Origin: Clostridiales bacterium
GTDB lineage: Bacteria > Bacillota > Clostridia > Oscillospirales > QAMX01
Assembly: GCA_003149835.1 (NCBI GenBank)
Contig: QAMX01000099.1
Span: forward strand, 1-6,218
Direction: 5' to 3'
Length of the DNA stretch: 6,218 nt
How positions within the stretch are numbered: position 1 is the stretch's first letter; each line of letters opens with the position of its first letter. A program made the translations under genes and the position numbers. A model generated the notes under the pieces. It saw only the letters and a list, made by a program, of their open reading frames with translations. It made no database searches and had not been told where the DNA came from. Below are positions 1-5,596 of the stretch, one piece after another.

Positions 1-947
1 CCGCCCTTGCGGAACACCGTGTAAAAGCCGTACATCGTGCAGGCGACGACCATGCCGACACAGATGTTGAGCGGCAGAATCAGTCCGCTCGACAGAATCG
101 CGCCCGGCGCGCCGAGCGGAATATGGCTCTCCAAGCCGTTGGCTCCGGTATAAAACGAATAGCTTTTGGCGAGGCAGTAAAAGATCAGCGCCGTACAGGT
201 GACGACCTTAAACGTCTTTTCGGTGAAAAAGCGCTCCGCCTTGGCAAAGCCGAAAGCCAGCAGGTAGAGAATCAGCCCCGCGCCGATGACCGCGCCGCCC
301 GAAAAACCGCCGCCCGCCGACAGATGGCCGTTGAGAATGATATAGATCCCGAACAGGATGATAAACGGCACGAGCAGTTTGGCGATTTTTTGCAGAATGA
401 CGTCGTTTTTCGGCTCATACAGCCGGTCGTTTTCCTCGATCTCCTGCCGGGTCATCCGGCCGGTGAGCAGCTTTTCATCCTCGTTCTGCGAGATTTTCAG
501 CAGAATAAACACGCACGACACCGCTGAAAACAGCACGCACGACTCGCCGAAGGTATCGAAGGCGCGGTAGTCGAGGATCATCCCCGCGACGATGTTGACC
601 GCCCCCGTCTCTTCCAGCCCATCCTCGATGTAGCGCTCCGAGACCTCGTTGTTATGCGCCGCGTCCGCGTCCCCGTAGCGCGGCAGATACGAGATCGTCA
701 CCACCAGCACGAGGATGATCGTCACACACACGACCACGGAGAGGACGTTATACAGCTTTAAAAAAGCTTTGATCTCAAAGGCGTTCCGATAGGCCGCCGC
801 GCTTTTCCGCGCGGGCCGCCGCTTCGTGACGTACGGCTCGTCGGCGTTTTCCGCGGTCCGGGGCTGCTCGCGGAAGCCCCGCTCGAACAGGTCGGTCTCG
901 CCGTTATACCATTTTTTCAGCTTATTGTTGCGTTTCATGTCCGCCAT
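1..947 (-). CDS. mnhB: Fused MbhE + MnhB (MrpB-like) membrane subunit, 3' end outside window
   Basis: A membrane subunit of an Mrp-type cation/proton antiporter or Mbh-like module. 315 codons are visible and the frame is still open at the window edge. Residues 1-60 are a charged, probably cytoplasmic N-terminus. Residues 66-88 form a membrane helix (LYNVLSVVVCVTIILVLVV). Residues 117-150 match the MbhE domain (VNIVAGMILDYRAFDTFGES). Residues 152-183 are a charged linker. From about 185 comes an MnhB domain with the hallmark NGHLSAGGGFSGGAVIGAG (206-224) and more helices. In classical Mrp the MbhE segment belongs to MrpA, and in Pyrococcus Mbh the two parts are separate proteins, so this is a fusion. 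Start 947 (MADMKR) is chosen because GAGGAG lies about 10 bases upstream; 938 (MKRNN) is a possible alternative. It overlaps the preceding gene by 26 bases, which suggests translational coupling. Confidence 0.92.
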   Translation of the reverse strand, partial: MADMKRNNKLKKWYNGETDLFERGFREQPRTAENADEPYVTKRRPARKSAAAYRNAFEIKAFLKLYNVLSVVVCVTIILVLVVTISYLPRYGDADAAHNNEVSERYIEDGLEETGAVNIVAGMILDYRAFDTFGESCVLFSAVSCVFILLKISQNEDEKLLTGRMTRQEIEENDRLYEPKNDVILQKIAKLLVPFIILFGIYIILNGHLSAGGGFSGGAVIGAGLILYLLAFGFAKAERFFTEKTFKVVTCTALIFYCLAKSYSFYTGANGLESHIPLGAPGAILSSGLILPLNICVGMVVACTMYGFYTVFRKG

Positions 948-1218
948 CCCGTTTCATCTCCTCCTGCTCGTGCTTTTTCTCCACGTCGAGCAGGTGGATT
1001 TTTTTGAGCGTGATAAAAAACAGCACGCTCGTCACGCCCGCGCCGATCGCCGCCTCGGTGATCGCCAGATCCGGCGACTGCAAGATCAGCCAGACAATCG
1101 ACATAATGAGGCTGTACGACATGAAGATCACAATCGAAACCAGCAGCTTTTTCGTCACGCAGACCGACACGGCGCAGACGATCAGAAAGCCGAGCAGAAT
1201 ACATTTAAACAGCTCCAT
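922..1218 (-). CDS. MbhD / DUF4040 domain subunit (stand-alone MrpA C-terminal segment)
   Basis: A 98-residue membrane protein of the MbhD (DUF4040) family, a domain found near the C-terminus of MrpA and as separate subunit MbhD in hydrogen-evolving complexes. Three helices are visible: about 5-22, 25-46 and 52-72. The third carries the family signature SPDLAITEAAIGAG (48-61), whose Glu55 belongs to the conserved acidic positions thought to serve ion transfer in MrpA. The tail (78-98) is highly charged and probably cytoplasmic. The ATG at 1218 is chosen because GGAGG lies 6 bases upstream; the frame stays open further 5', but that stretch is low-complexity and lies within mnhG. It overlaps mnhG by 14 bases and the next gene by 26, so the three are almost certainly translated from one mRNA. 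It has no attached MrpA antiporter domain, which is the notable point. Confidence 0.9.
   Translation of the reverse strand: MELFKCILLGFLIVCAVSVCVTKKLLVSIVIFMSYSLIMSIVWLILQSPDLAITEAAIGAGVTSVLFFITLKKIHLLDVEKKHEQEEMKRDGGHETQQ
958..964 (-). promoter_or_regulatory. Ribosome binding site of the MbhE-MnhB gene
   Basis: The minus strand reads GGAGGAG here, inside the end of the MbhD gene. It is about 10 bases from the ATG at 947 and about 19 bases from the ATG at 938, so it favours the upstream start. An in-frame TGA at 956-954 rules out any earlier start. Confidence 0.6.
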
Positions 1219-1567
1219 TGCCGCCCTCCGTTCCGCTATCCCCGCCGCCCCGGCGCCGGAAATGTTCGGCGGCGGCGCTGTTGGTGGTAATCTCAAAGCG
1301 CGCGATCAGGTGCGATGAGACCGGACTTGCCAGCCACAAAAAGGCGATGATCGAAAAGAGCTTCAACGAATCAAAGGAAACGCCTTTGAAGATGATCAGC
1401 CCGGTCAGCAGCAGCAGAATTCCGAGCGTATCGCCCATCGCCGCCGCATGCATGCGGTTGAGCACATAGTCAAGCTTGTATACGCCGATCGCCGCGACCA
1501 GCAGAATCCCGAGGCCGGAGACGATAAACAGCGCGGAAAAACCGAACCGAATCCATTCCCAGATCAT
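1205..1567 (-). CDS. mnhG: Na+/H+ antiporter subunit MnhG/MrpG
   Basis: A small membrane subunit of the Mrp antiporter (PhaG/MnhG/YufB family), 120 residues, within the usual size range. Three helices are seen at about 9-29, 45-62 and 66-83. Family motifs are KLDYVLNRMHAAAMGDTLG (31-49) and the end of the third helix, SPVSSHLIAR (81-90). Residues 98-120 form a Gly/Ser/Arg-rich tail (RRRGGGDSGTEGGNGAV) that looks unstructured; part of it is encoded by the ribosome binding site and start of the following MbhD gene. The ATG overlaps the mnhF stop as ATGA, a classical coupling junction. In the complex this subunit sits next to E and F; its exact role in transport is not settled in the literature I know. 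Confidence 0.94.
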   Translation of the reverse strand: MIWEWIRFGFSALFIVSGLGILLVAAIGVYKLDYVLNRMHAAAMGDTLGILLLLTGLIIFKGVSFDSLKLFSIIAFLWLASPVSSHLIARFEITTNSAAAEHFRRRGGGDSGTEGGNGAV

Positions 1568-1890
1568 TTTTTCTTCTCCTCCGCTTCCTTCTCCTTGCGC
1601 TTGTTTTCCTCATAGACGCCCGTATAGACCTTCGTCAGCACGATGACCGCCAGAAAGGACAGCATCGCATAGATCAGGCAGATGTCAAGCACATAATTTT
1701 CATCGAACAGGCAGGCGATGACGGCGATGGCGATGATCACCATCGTGCCGATCATGTTGATCGTCACGATTCGGTCGGCGATGCTCGGCCCGATGATCGT
1801 TTTGACGAGCAGCGCCACAAAGCCGATGGCCAGCGCGATCAGCGTTCCGGTAAAAAGCAGCTCATAGGCCGCGGCAATTTCAGCAGGCAT
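1564..1890 (-). CDS. mnhF: Na+/H+ antiporter subunit MnhF/MrpF
   Basis: A small three-helix subunit of the Mrp antiporter (MnhF/PhaF family), 108 residues. Helices lie at about 11-31, 42-61 and 66-88. The loop motif GPSIADRIVTIN (34-45) after helix 1 and the acidic start of helix 3 (DENYVLDICLIYAMLSF, 63-79) are characteristic. The C-terminus (91-108) is an unusual run of Lys and Glu ending in EEKKK, making the protein somewhat longer than the 90-100 residues common in this family; it is probably a cytoplasmic tail. Upstream of the ATG are GGGAGGA about 10 bases away and GGGAAAGG directly adjacent. The gene follows mnhE after a 35-base gap and shares a 4-base ATGA overlap with mnhG. Confidence 0.94.
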   Translation of the reverse strand: MPAEIAAAYELLFTGTLIALAIGFVALLVKTIIGPSIADRIVTINMIGTMVIIAIAVIACLFDENYVLDICLIYAMLSFLAVIVLTKVYTGVYEENKRKEKEAEEKKK

Positions 1891-1925
1891 CCTTTCCCAA
1901 TCCTCCCTTTCGTCTTTTTGAGCGG

Positions 1926-2414
1926 TCAGCGCTTTTGCAGCGGCGCGCCGCCGAGCGCTTCCATTTTTTTCAGCCGCCGCACAAAGCGGCTCGATTCAAT
2001 CCCCTCGAAAAGCGATTCGTCGAGGCAGTGCACCGTATAGGTGTCGTCTTCAAGCGTCACCGTGATCGTCCCCGGCGTCAGCGTGATGGAGTTTGCGAGG
2101 ATGACGCGCATGGTGTCGGAGCGCAGATCGGTGCGGAACGCCGCATAGAGCGGTTTCGGCTCGCCGTTTTTGGGAAATAGAATCAGGCGGATCACCGCGA
2201 AATTGGCGATAATAATCTCGACCACCAGCGTGACGGCATATTCGGCGGCGGCAAACGCCTTTCGCAGCGCCTGCATGTCGCGCCGCACGCTGTACTCCAT
2301 GTATTTGCAGGCGAATAGATAAACCGCAAAAGCCAGGACCGCGCCGATGAGAAGGATCTCGGCCGTCGCCTTGCCGTTCAGGATCACCCATATGAGAAAC
2401 AACAGAATCAGCAT
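1926..2414 (-). CDS. mnhE: Na+/H+ antiporter subunit MnhE/MrpE
   Basis: The first gene of the operon: an MnhE/MrpE subunit of 162 residues, a normal family length. Two hydrophobic N-terminal segments (1-12 and 17-36) are followed by an amphipathic region and a further hydrophobic stretch (59-80). The soluble C-terminal part holds the best conserved family signature, ANSITLTPGTITV (107-119), followed by HCLDESLF (129-136). MrpE is required for a fully assembled or efficient complex but is not itself an antiporter-like subunit. The ATG at 2414 is supported by GAGG about 10 bases upstream and by a strong promoter about 65 bases further up. The gene begins a leader-to-operon arrangement E-F-G-MbhD-MbhE/B. 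Confidence 0.94.
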   Translation of the reverse strand: MLILLFLIWVILNGKATAEILLIGAVLAFAVYLFACKYMEYSVRRDMQALRKAFAAAEYAVTLVVEIIIANFAVIRLILFPKNGEPKPLYAAFRTDLRSDTMRVILANSITLTPGTITVTLEDDTYTVHCLDESLFEGIESSRFVRRLKKMEALGGAPLQKR

Positions 2415-2465
2415 CCGTCAAGCACCTCAGCTCAATATTTCCCGCTTTTCAAAGTCAAACAGCCT

Positions 2466-2479
2466 TTGAATCCATTCAA
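2466..2479. repeat. 14-bp dyad at the predicted mnh transcription start
   Basis: TTGAATCCATTCAA is two 6-base arms (TTGAAT and ATTCAA) around a central CC. It covers the predicted +1 to +14 of the mnh operon. The 2-base centre is too tight for a good RNA hairpin, so a DNA operator for a dimeric regulator is the better reading. No regulator is encoded in the window. Confidence 0.4.
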
Positions 2480-2485
2480 GCATGA

Positions 2486-2514
2486 ATTATATCACTTTCG
2501 TTTGCGCATAACAA
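2486..2514 (-). promoter_or_regulatory. Sigma-A-type promoter of the mnhEFG operon
   Basis: The minus strand shows TTGTTA (2514-2509), a 17-base spacer, and a perfect TATAAT (2491-2486) preceded by TGA, an extended -10. The start point would be near 2479, giving a leader of about 65 bases before mnhE. Match and spacing are textbook for the main sigma factor; no experimental support is available. Confidence 0.75.
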
Positions 2515-2629
2515 TACCTGAAATCCATTTTTTTGTTGTAAAAATGCATAAATAAACGAATTGATTGACGAAAGTTATAGTCATCCTTTTATCGCCTCTC
2601 TTCTCTCCATTCATTTCGACAGAAATCGC

Positions 2630-2639
2630 AGGGATCCCT
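2630..2639. repeat. 10-bp palindrome AGGGATCCCT
   Basis: A perfect palindrome about 50-60 bases upstream of the cotransporter -10 element. Its position would suit an activator site, but a palindrome of this length can arise by chance. Confidence 0.25.
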
Positions 2640-2685
2640 TCAAGCTAATTTGGCATAGTTCACTATTTTTTCATCCTCTCATCTG

Positions 2686-2694
2686 TGCTATAAT
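2686..2694 (+). promoter_or_regulatory. Extended -10 promoter of the Na/Pi cotransporter gene
   Basis: TGCTATAAT is a perfect -10 box with the upstream TG. The -35 region at the right distance (about 2666-2672) is only a T-run, so the promoter may rely on the extended -10 or an activator. The start point would be near 2701, giving a leader of about 93 bases before the ATG at 2794. Confidence 0.65.
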
Positions 2695-2723
2695 CTAAAA
2701 TGGATAAGGATAAAAGCAATGCG

Positions 2724-2747
2724 GCGGGCGCGGATTCCGCCGCCCGC
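2724..2747 (+). other. GC-rich hairpin in the cotransporter mRNA leader
   Basis: GCGGGCGCGG (2724-2733) pairs with CCGC and GCCCGC (2737-2740 and 2742-2747) around an ATT loop, leaving one bulged C at 2741. Ten GC-rich pairs make a very stable stem. It is followed by no T-run and is 46 bases from the start codon, so it is not a terminator and does not cover the ribosome binding site. It could protect the mRNA end or take part in leader control. Confidence 0.45.
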
Positions 2748-2778
2748 GCGGACACGCTGGCTGTCCGGCGGGGGATAG

Positions 2779-2784
2779 AAAGGA
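2779..2784 (+). promoter_or_regulatory. Ribosome binding site of the Na/Pi cotransporter gene
   Basis: AAAGGA with a 9-base T-rich spacer to the ATG at 2794. It fixes this start; the ATG at 2700 in another frame has no such site. Confidence 0.7.
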
Positions 2785-2793
2785 TTTTTTCAT

Positions 2794-4581
2794 ATGACAA
2801 TCGTGGACATCGTCTCGCTGGCCGGCGGGCTTGCGCTGCTGCTGTACGGCATGAACATCATGGGCAACGGGCTCGAAAAAATGAGCGGCAGCCATTTGGA
2901 GCGCATTTTGGAGCGGCTGACCTCCAACCGATTCCTCGGTTTCCTGCTCGGCATCGGCGTGACGGCGATCATTCAGTCGTCCTCGGCGACGACGGTTATG
3001 GTCGTCGGCTTCGTCAACTCCGGCATTATGAAGCTTTCGCAGTCGGTCGGCGTCATCATGGGCGCCAACATCGGGACGACGGTCACGGCGTGGATCCTCA
3101 GCCTGACCGGCATCCAGGGCGACAACCTCGCCCTGACGCTGCTGAAACCCGCTTCGCTGGCGCCGATTGCCGCGTTTATCGGCATCGTCTTGTTTCTGTT
3201 TGTCAAGCGCCGCAAAAGCAAGGACCTCGGCGTGATCCTTCTCGGCTTTGCGCTTCTCCTGTACGGTATGGTCCTGATGAGCGGCGCCGTCGAGCCGCTG
3301 AAAAACGAGCCGTGGTTCGCCGACCTGCTCACCCTGTTCACCAACCCCGTGCTCGGCGTCCTCGTCGGCACGCTGATGACCGCCGTGCTGCAATCCTCCT
3401 CCGCCTCCGTCGGCGTCATGCAGGCGATCGCCGCATCGGGGCTGATCCGCTTTTCCGCGGCGATTCCCATTATCTGCGGTCAAAATATCGGCACCTGCGT
3501 CACCGCGCTGATTTCCTCGGGCGGCGCCACGCGCAACGCCAAGCGCGCCGCCATGATCCATCTGCTTTTCAATATCCTCGGCAGCACGGTGTTCTTGACC
3601 GTCTTCTACACCTTAAAGGCGTTTATCCCCATGCCGTTTCTGGAAAACGCCGTCTCTCCGGCCGACATCGCCGTCGTCCACACCACTTTCAACGTGTTTG
3701 CGACGCTGCTGCTGTTTCCGTTTTCCAACCTGCTCGTGCGGCTTTCGGGCCGTCTCATCCGCGAAAAGCAGGATTCCGAGGAGTTGGAGCTGCTCGACGA
3801 GCGCCTGCTCTCCACGCCGGCTTTCGCCATTGAGCGCTGCCATACGCTGACGGTCAAAATGGCGGAGCTGACGGGCGGGACGCTGCTCACCGCCATCGAC
3901 CTTCTGACGGCCTATGACGAGAAAAAAGCGCGCTCGGTGATGGAGTGTGAAAACACGGCTGATATCTTTGAGGACAGGCTCGGCGACTATCTCGTCCGCC
4001 TCAGCGGTCACGAGCTGACCGAGCGCGACACCCAGACGGTTTCGCTGCTGCTGTCCGCCATCGGCGATTTCGAGCGCATCTGCGACCATGCGGTCAACCT
4101 GCTGGAAGCCGCCGAGGAAATGCATCAGAAAAACATCGCCTTTTCAGGCGACGCCAAAGCTGAGCTCGCCGTCCTCACCGACGCGGTAAAGCACATTCTG
4201 GACAACGCTTTGAACGCGTTTGTCACCGGCGACACGCAGCTCGCCGTCGCCGTCGAACCGCTCGAAGAGGTCATCGACGACCTGCGGGACGAGCTGAAAA
4301 ACCGGCACATCGTCCGGCTCCGCGAGGGGCGCTGCACCATTGAGCTCGGCTTTATCCTCTCGGACGTGCTCTCCAACTGCGAGCGCGTCTCGGATCACTG
4401 TTCAAACATCGCTGTCGCCGTGCTCAACAGCGGCGGCAGCGAGCTGATCTCCCACAGCTATCTCACCGAGCTCAAACACACCAGCGGCGACTTTACCGCC
4501 GAATATGATCGGCAGCACCGGAAGTATTTCGACATGCTCGACGACTTCACCGATTCGGGTTCTGCCGCCGATCCGGGCTGA
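2794..4581 (+). CDS. Na+/phosphate cotransporter family protein with PhoU-like C-terminal domain (NptA family)
   Basis: A 595-residue inner-membrane carrier that is expected to move inorganic phosphate with Na+; bacterial members have been linked to both uptake and export, so direction is not settled here. The membrane part is an internal duplication. Repeat 1 has AIIQSSSATTVMV (59-70) and MGANIGTTVTA (89-99); repeat 2 has AVLQSSSASVGVMQ (197-210) and CGQNIGTCVTA (228-238). The paired QSSS motifs are diagnostic of the SLC34/NptA fold. Further helices reach about residue 315. The C-terminal 345-545 is all-helical and PhoU-like, with two metal-site-type motifs, DFERICDHAVN (425-435) and NCERVSDHCSN (528-538), suggesting phosphate-linked control of the carrier. 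Length is normal for carriers with this domain. The gene has its own promoter and a strong terminator about 80 bases after the stop, so it is probably monocistronic. It is divergent from the mnh operon. Confidence 0.95.
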   Translation: MTIVDIVSLAGGLALLLYGMNIMGNGLEKMSGSHLERILERLTSNRFLGFLLGIGVTAIIQSSSATTVMVVGFVNSGIMKLSQSVGVIMGANIGTTVTAWILSLTGIQGDNLALTLLKPASLAPIAAFIGIVLFLFVKRRKSKDLGVILLGFALLLYGMVLMSGAVEPLKNEPWFADLLTLFTNPVLGVLVGTLMTAVLQSSSASVGVMQAIAASGLIRFSAAIPIICGQNIGTCVTALISSGGATRNAKRAAMIHLLFNILGSTVFLTVFYTLKAFIPMPFLENAVSPADIAVVHTTFNVFATLLLFPFSNLLVRLSGRLIREKQDSEELELLDERLLSTPAFAIERCHTLTVKMAELTGGTLLTAIDLLTAYDEKKARSVMECENTADIFEDRLGDYLVRLSGHELTERDTQTVSLLLSAIGDFERICDHAVNLLEAAEEMHQKNIAFSGDAKAELAVLTDAVKHILDNALNAFVTGDTQLAVAVEPLEEVIDDLRDELKNRHIVRLREGRCTIELGFILSDVLSNCERVSDHCSNIAVAVLNSGGSELISHSYLTELKHTSGDFTAEYDRQHRKYFDMLDDFTDSGSAADPG

Positions 4582-4660
4582 GCCTCTCCTCTGCGCGCGC
4601 CGCCGCCGTTCCCGATTTTTGATTTTTCATGTATTCTAATATAAAACCTTCTCTCGAACA

Positions 4661-4707
4661 AACCGGGCGTCGCAAGCGGTTTTCCGCCGCTTGCGACGCC
4701 CGGTTTT
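4661..4707. terminator. Bidirectional intrinsic terminator between convergent genes
   Basis: A perfect 19-bp inverted repeat, arms 4661-4679 and 4687-4705 (AACCGGGCGTCGCAAGCGG and its complement), with a 7-base loop TTTTCCG. On the plus strand it ends in TTTT followed by a pyrimidine-rich stretch; on the minus strand in TTTGTTC. It lies 80 bases after the cotransporter stop and about 20 bases after the phosphodiesterase stop, so it serves both. Confidence 0.9.
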
Positions 4708-4725
4708 CACCTTCTCTTGCGCCCC

Positions 4726-5454
4726 TTATTCCAGGATATTCGTCGTGATCATATCCACGCCCCACGCAATCAATCGCTCCGCATCCTCCGGCCTGTCGAC
4801 CGTCCAGCAGTTGACCTCCACGCCGAGACTGTGGCAGGCTTTGACGCGCGTTTCCGTGAGCGCTCCAAAGGAAATATCCAGTCCCATACCGCGCTTTGCG
4901 AGCATTTCAGGCAGCGCGTCGTCCCATCTCGACGTCAGATACTGACACGCCTGACCGGCGCAGACGCTTTTCACCAGGTCCAGGTTCTCCATGTTGAAGG
5001 CGATGAAACAGGTTTTCCCGAGATAGCCGCCATCGCCGAAAATACGCATAATCTCGCTGATTTCTCCGGCGGTAAAGTTTGATTTCAGCTCTGCAACGCA
5101 GACTTTCGCGTATTTTTTGCAGATTTTCATATACTCGTACGGCGTACAGAGCATCAGCTCTCCGCGGTCGGTCGCGCCGTCCTTGTCGCGCAGCTTCAGC
5201 GCGCGGAGCTCGTCAAAGGCCGACTGCTCCACGGGGATGTCCACGTCGCAGATTCTGCCCGTATGTCCGTCATGAATACAGATGTAGCTTTGATCGGCCG
5301 TCCTGTGTATGTCCGTCTCCATCCCGTAATAGCTCCGGTTGCCCGCGGCGATAAACGCCGCCGCCGTATTTTCACATTCCAGCCCGCTTAAACCTCTGTG
5401 CGCGATCAACTTCGTCCGGCCCTTATCCGGTATCGGAACGGTCTCTGTCAGCAT
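4726..5454 (-). CDS. Glycerophosphodiester phosphodiesterase (GDPD family)
   Basis: A 242-residue TIM-barrel enzyme expected to hydrolyse glycerophosphodiesters to sn-glycerol 3-phosphate and an alcohol. GDPD signatures appear in order: AHRGLSGLECENT (18-30) with catalytic-type His19 and Arg20, METDIH (45-50) with metal ligands Glu46 and Asp48, the second catalytic-type His in HDGHTGR (61-67), AELK (121-124) with Glu122, and the C-terminal CWTVDRPEDAERLIAWGVDMITTN (from 216). The last motif ends TTN where many members have TD, a mild variation. There is no signal peptide or membrane segment, so it should act in the cytoplasm, like UgpQ-type rather than periplasmic GlpQ-type enzymes. A GAGGGGAG site lies just before the ATG. 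It is 142 bases downstream of dut on the same strand and could be co-transcribed with it, although no promoter is evident between them. The exact substrate cannot be told. Confidence 0.93.
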   Translation of the reverse strand: MLTETVPIPDKGRTKLIAHRGLSGLECENTAAAFIAAGNRSYYGMETDIHRTADQSYICIHDGHTGRICDVDIPVEQSAFDELRALKLRDKDGATDRGELMLCTPYEYMKICKKYAKVCVAELKSNFTAGEISEIMRIFGDGGYLGKTCFIAFNMENLDLVKSVCAGQACQYLTSRWDDALPEMLAKRGMGLDISFGALTETRVKACHSLGVEVNCWTVDRPEDAERLIAWGVDMITTNILE

Positions 5455-5596
5455 ATTGCTCTCCCCTCTTTTCTCAAAATTCGCCTGATCGCCCGCGCGC
5501 CGCGGTTTTTTTGCGCCAACGCCGTCTTCCGCCAGAATCAGGCGCCTGCGCGTTTTGCCCGCCTCGCGTCAGCCGGCCGCTTTGCCCGCCGAATGG
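5455..5596. other. GC-rich spacer between dut and the phosphodiesterase gene
   Basis: No gene or minus-strand terminator is visible. It holds a 10-base direct repeat TTTGCCCGCC (5554-5563 and 5581-5590), an 8-base inverted pair CGCCTGAT (5482-5489) and ATCAGGCG (5537-5544), the palindrome CAGGCGCCTG (5539-5548), and the hairpin listed separately. In a region this rich in GC, most of these may be chance. Confidence 0.4.
5493..5512 (+). terminator. Terminator-like hairpin on the plus strand with no gene upstream
   Basis: CCGCG (5493-5497) pairs with CGCGG (5501-5505) around CGC, followed by seven T's (5506-5512). This is the shape of an intrinsic terminator reading rightward, but both flanking genes read leftward. 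The stem is only 5 bp in GC-rich DNA. It may stop antisense transcription, or it may be accidental. Confidence 0.3.

Larger units (their letters stand above)
2415..2793. promoter_or_regulatory. Divergent AT-rich control region between the mnh operon and the Na/Pi cotransporter gene
   Basis: A 379-base gap without a credible gene. Positions from about 2440 to 2700 are clearly AT-rich, unlike the GC-rich coding DNA on both sides; 2720-2775 is GC-rich leader. It holds one promoter for each side, both with extended -10 elements, a dyad at the mnh start point, a BamHI-centred palindrome, repeated AATGGA-type motifs, and the hairpin-bearing 5' leader of the cotransporter. No known riboswitch class was recognised in either leader. 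Confidence 0.8.

Noticed and set aside
123..570. Plus-strand frames opposite the MbhE-MnhB gene
   Set aside because: The minus-strand frame here carries clear MnhB motifs and spans the whole region; the plus-strand translations match nothing.
2565..2593. TTGACG (2565-2570) as a second plus-strand -35 element
   Set aside because: At the proper spacing there is only TTTATC, a poor -10, and the TATAAT at 2689-2694 is far better.
2695..3561. A 288-codon minus-strand frame antisense to the cotransporter
   Set aside because: Its composition (Asp, Gln, Arg, Gly runs) is typical of the antisense shadow of a GC-rich gene, and no promoter or ribosome binding site precedes it.
2700..3833. A 377-codon plus-strand frame overlapping the cotransporter, starting at the predicted mRNA start
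   Set aside because: It is Arg/His/Ala-rich with no recognisable domain, lacks a ribosome binding site, and lies over a clear family member in another frame; it is a by-product of GC-rich codon use.
4637..4660. Promoter-like minus-strand sequence (TTGTTC, 17 bases, TAGAAT) next to the bidirectional terminator
   Set aside because: The -35 part is formed by the terminator's own tail, and it would only drive antisense RNA into the cotransporter gene. It is likely a chance match in a short AT-rich patch.
5539..5548. Palindrome CAGGCGCCTG and nearby short repeats in the dut spacer as an operator or attachment site
   Set aside because: Short palindromes are expected in sequence this GC-rich, and no promoter or integrase gene is associated.
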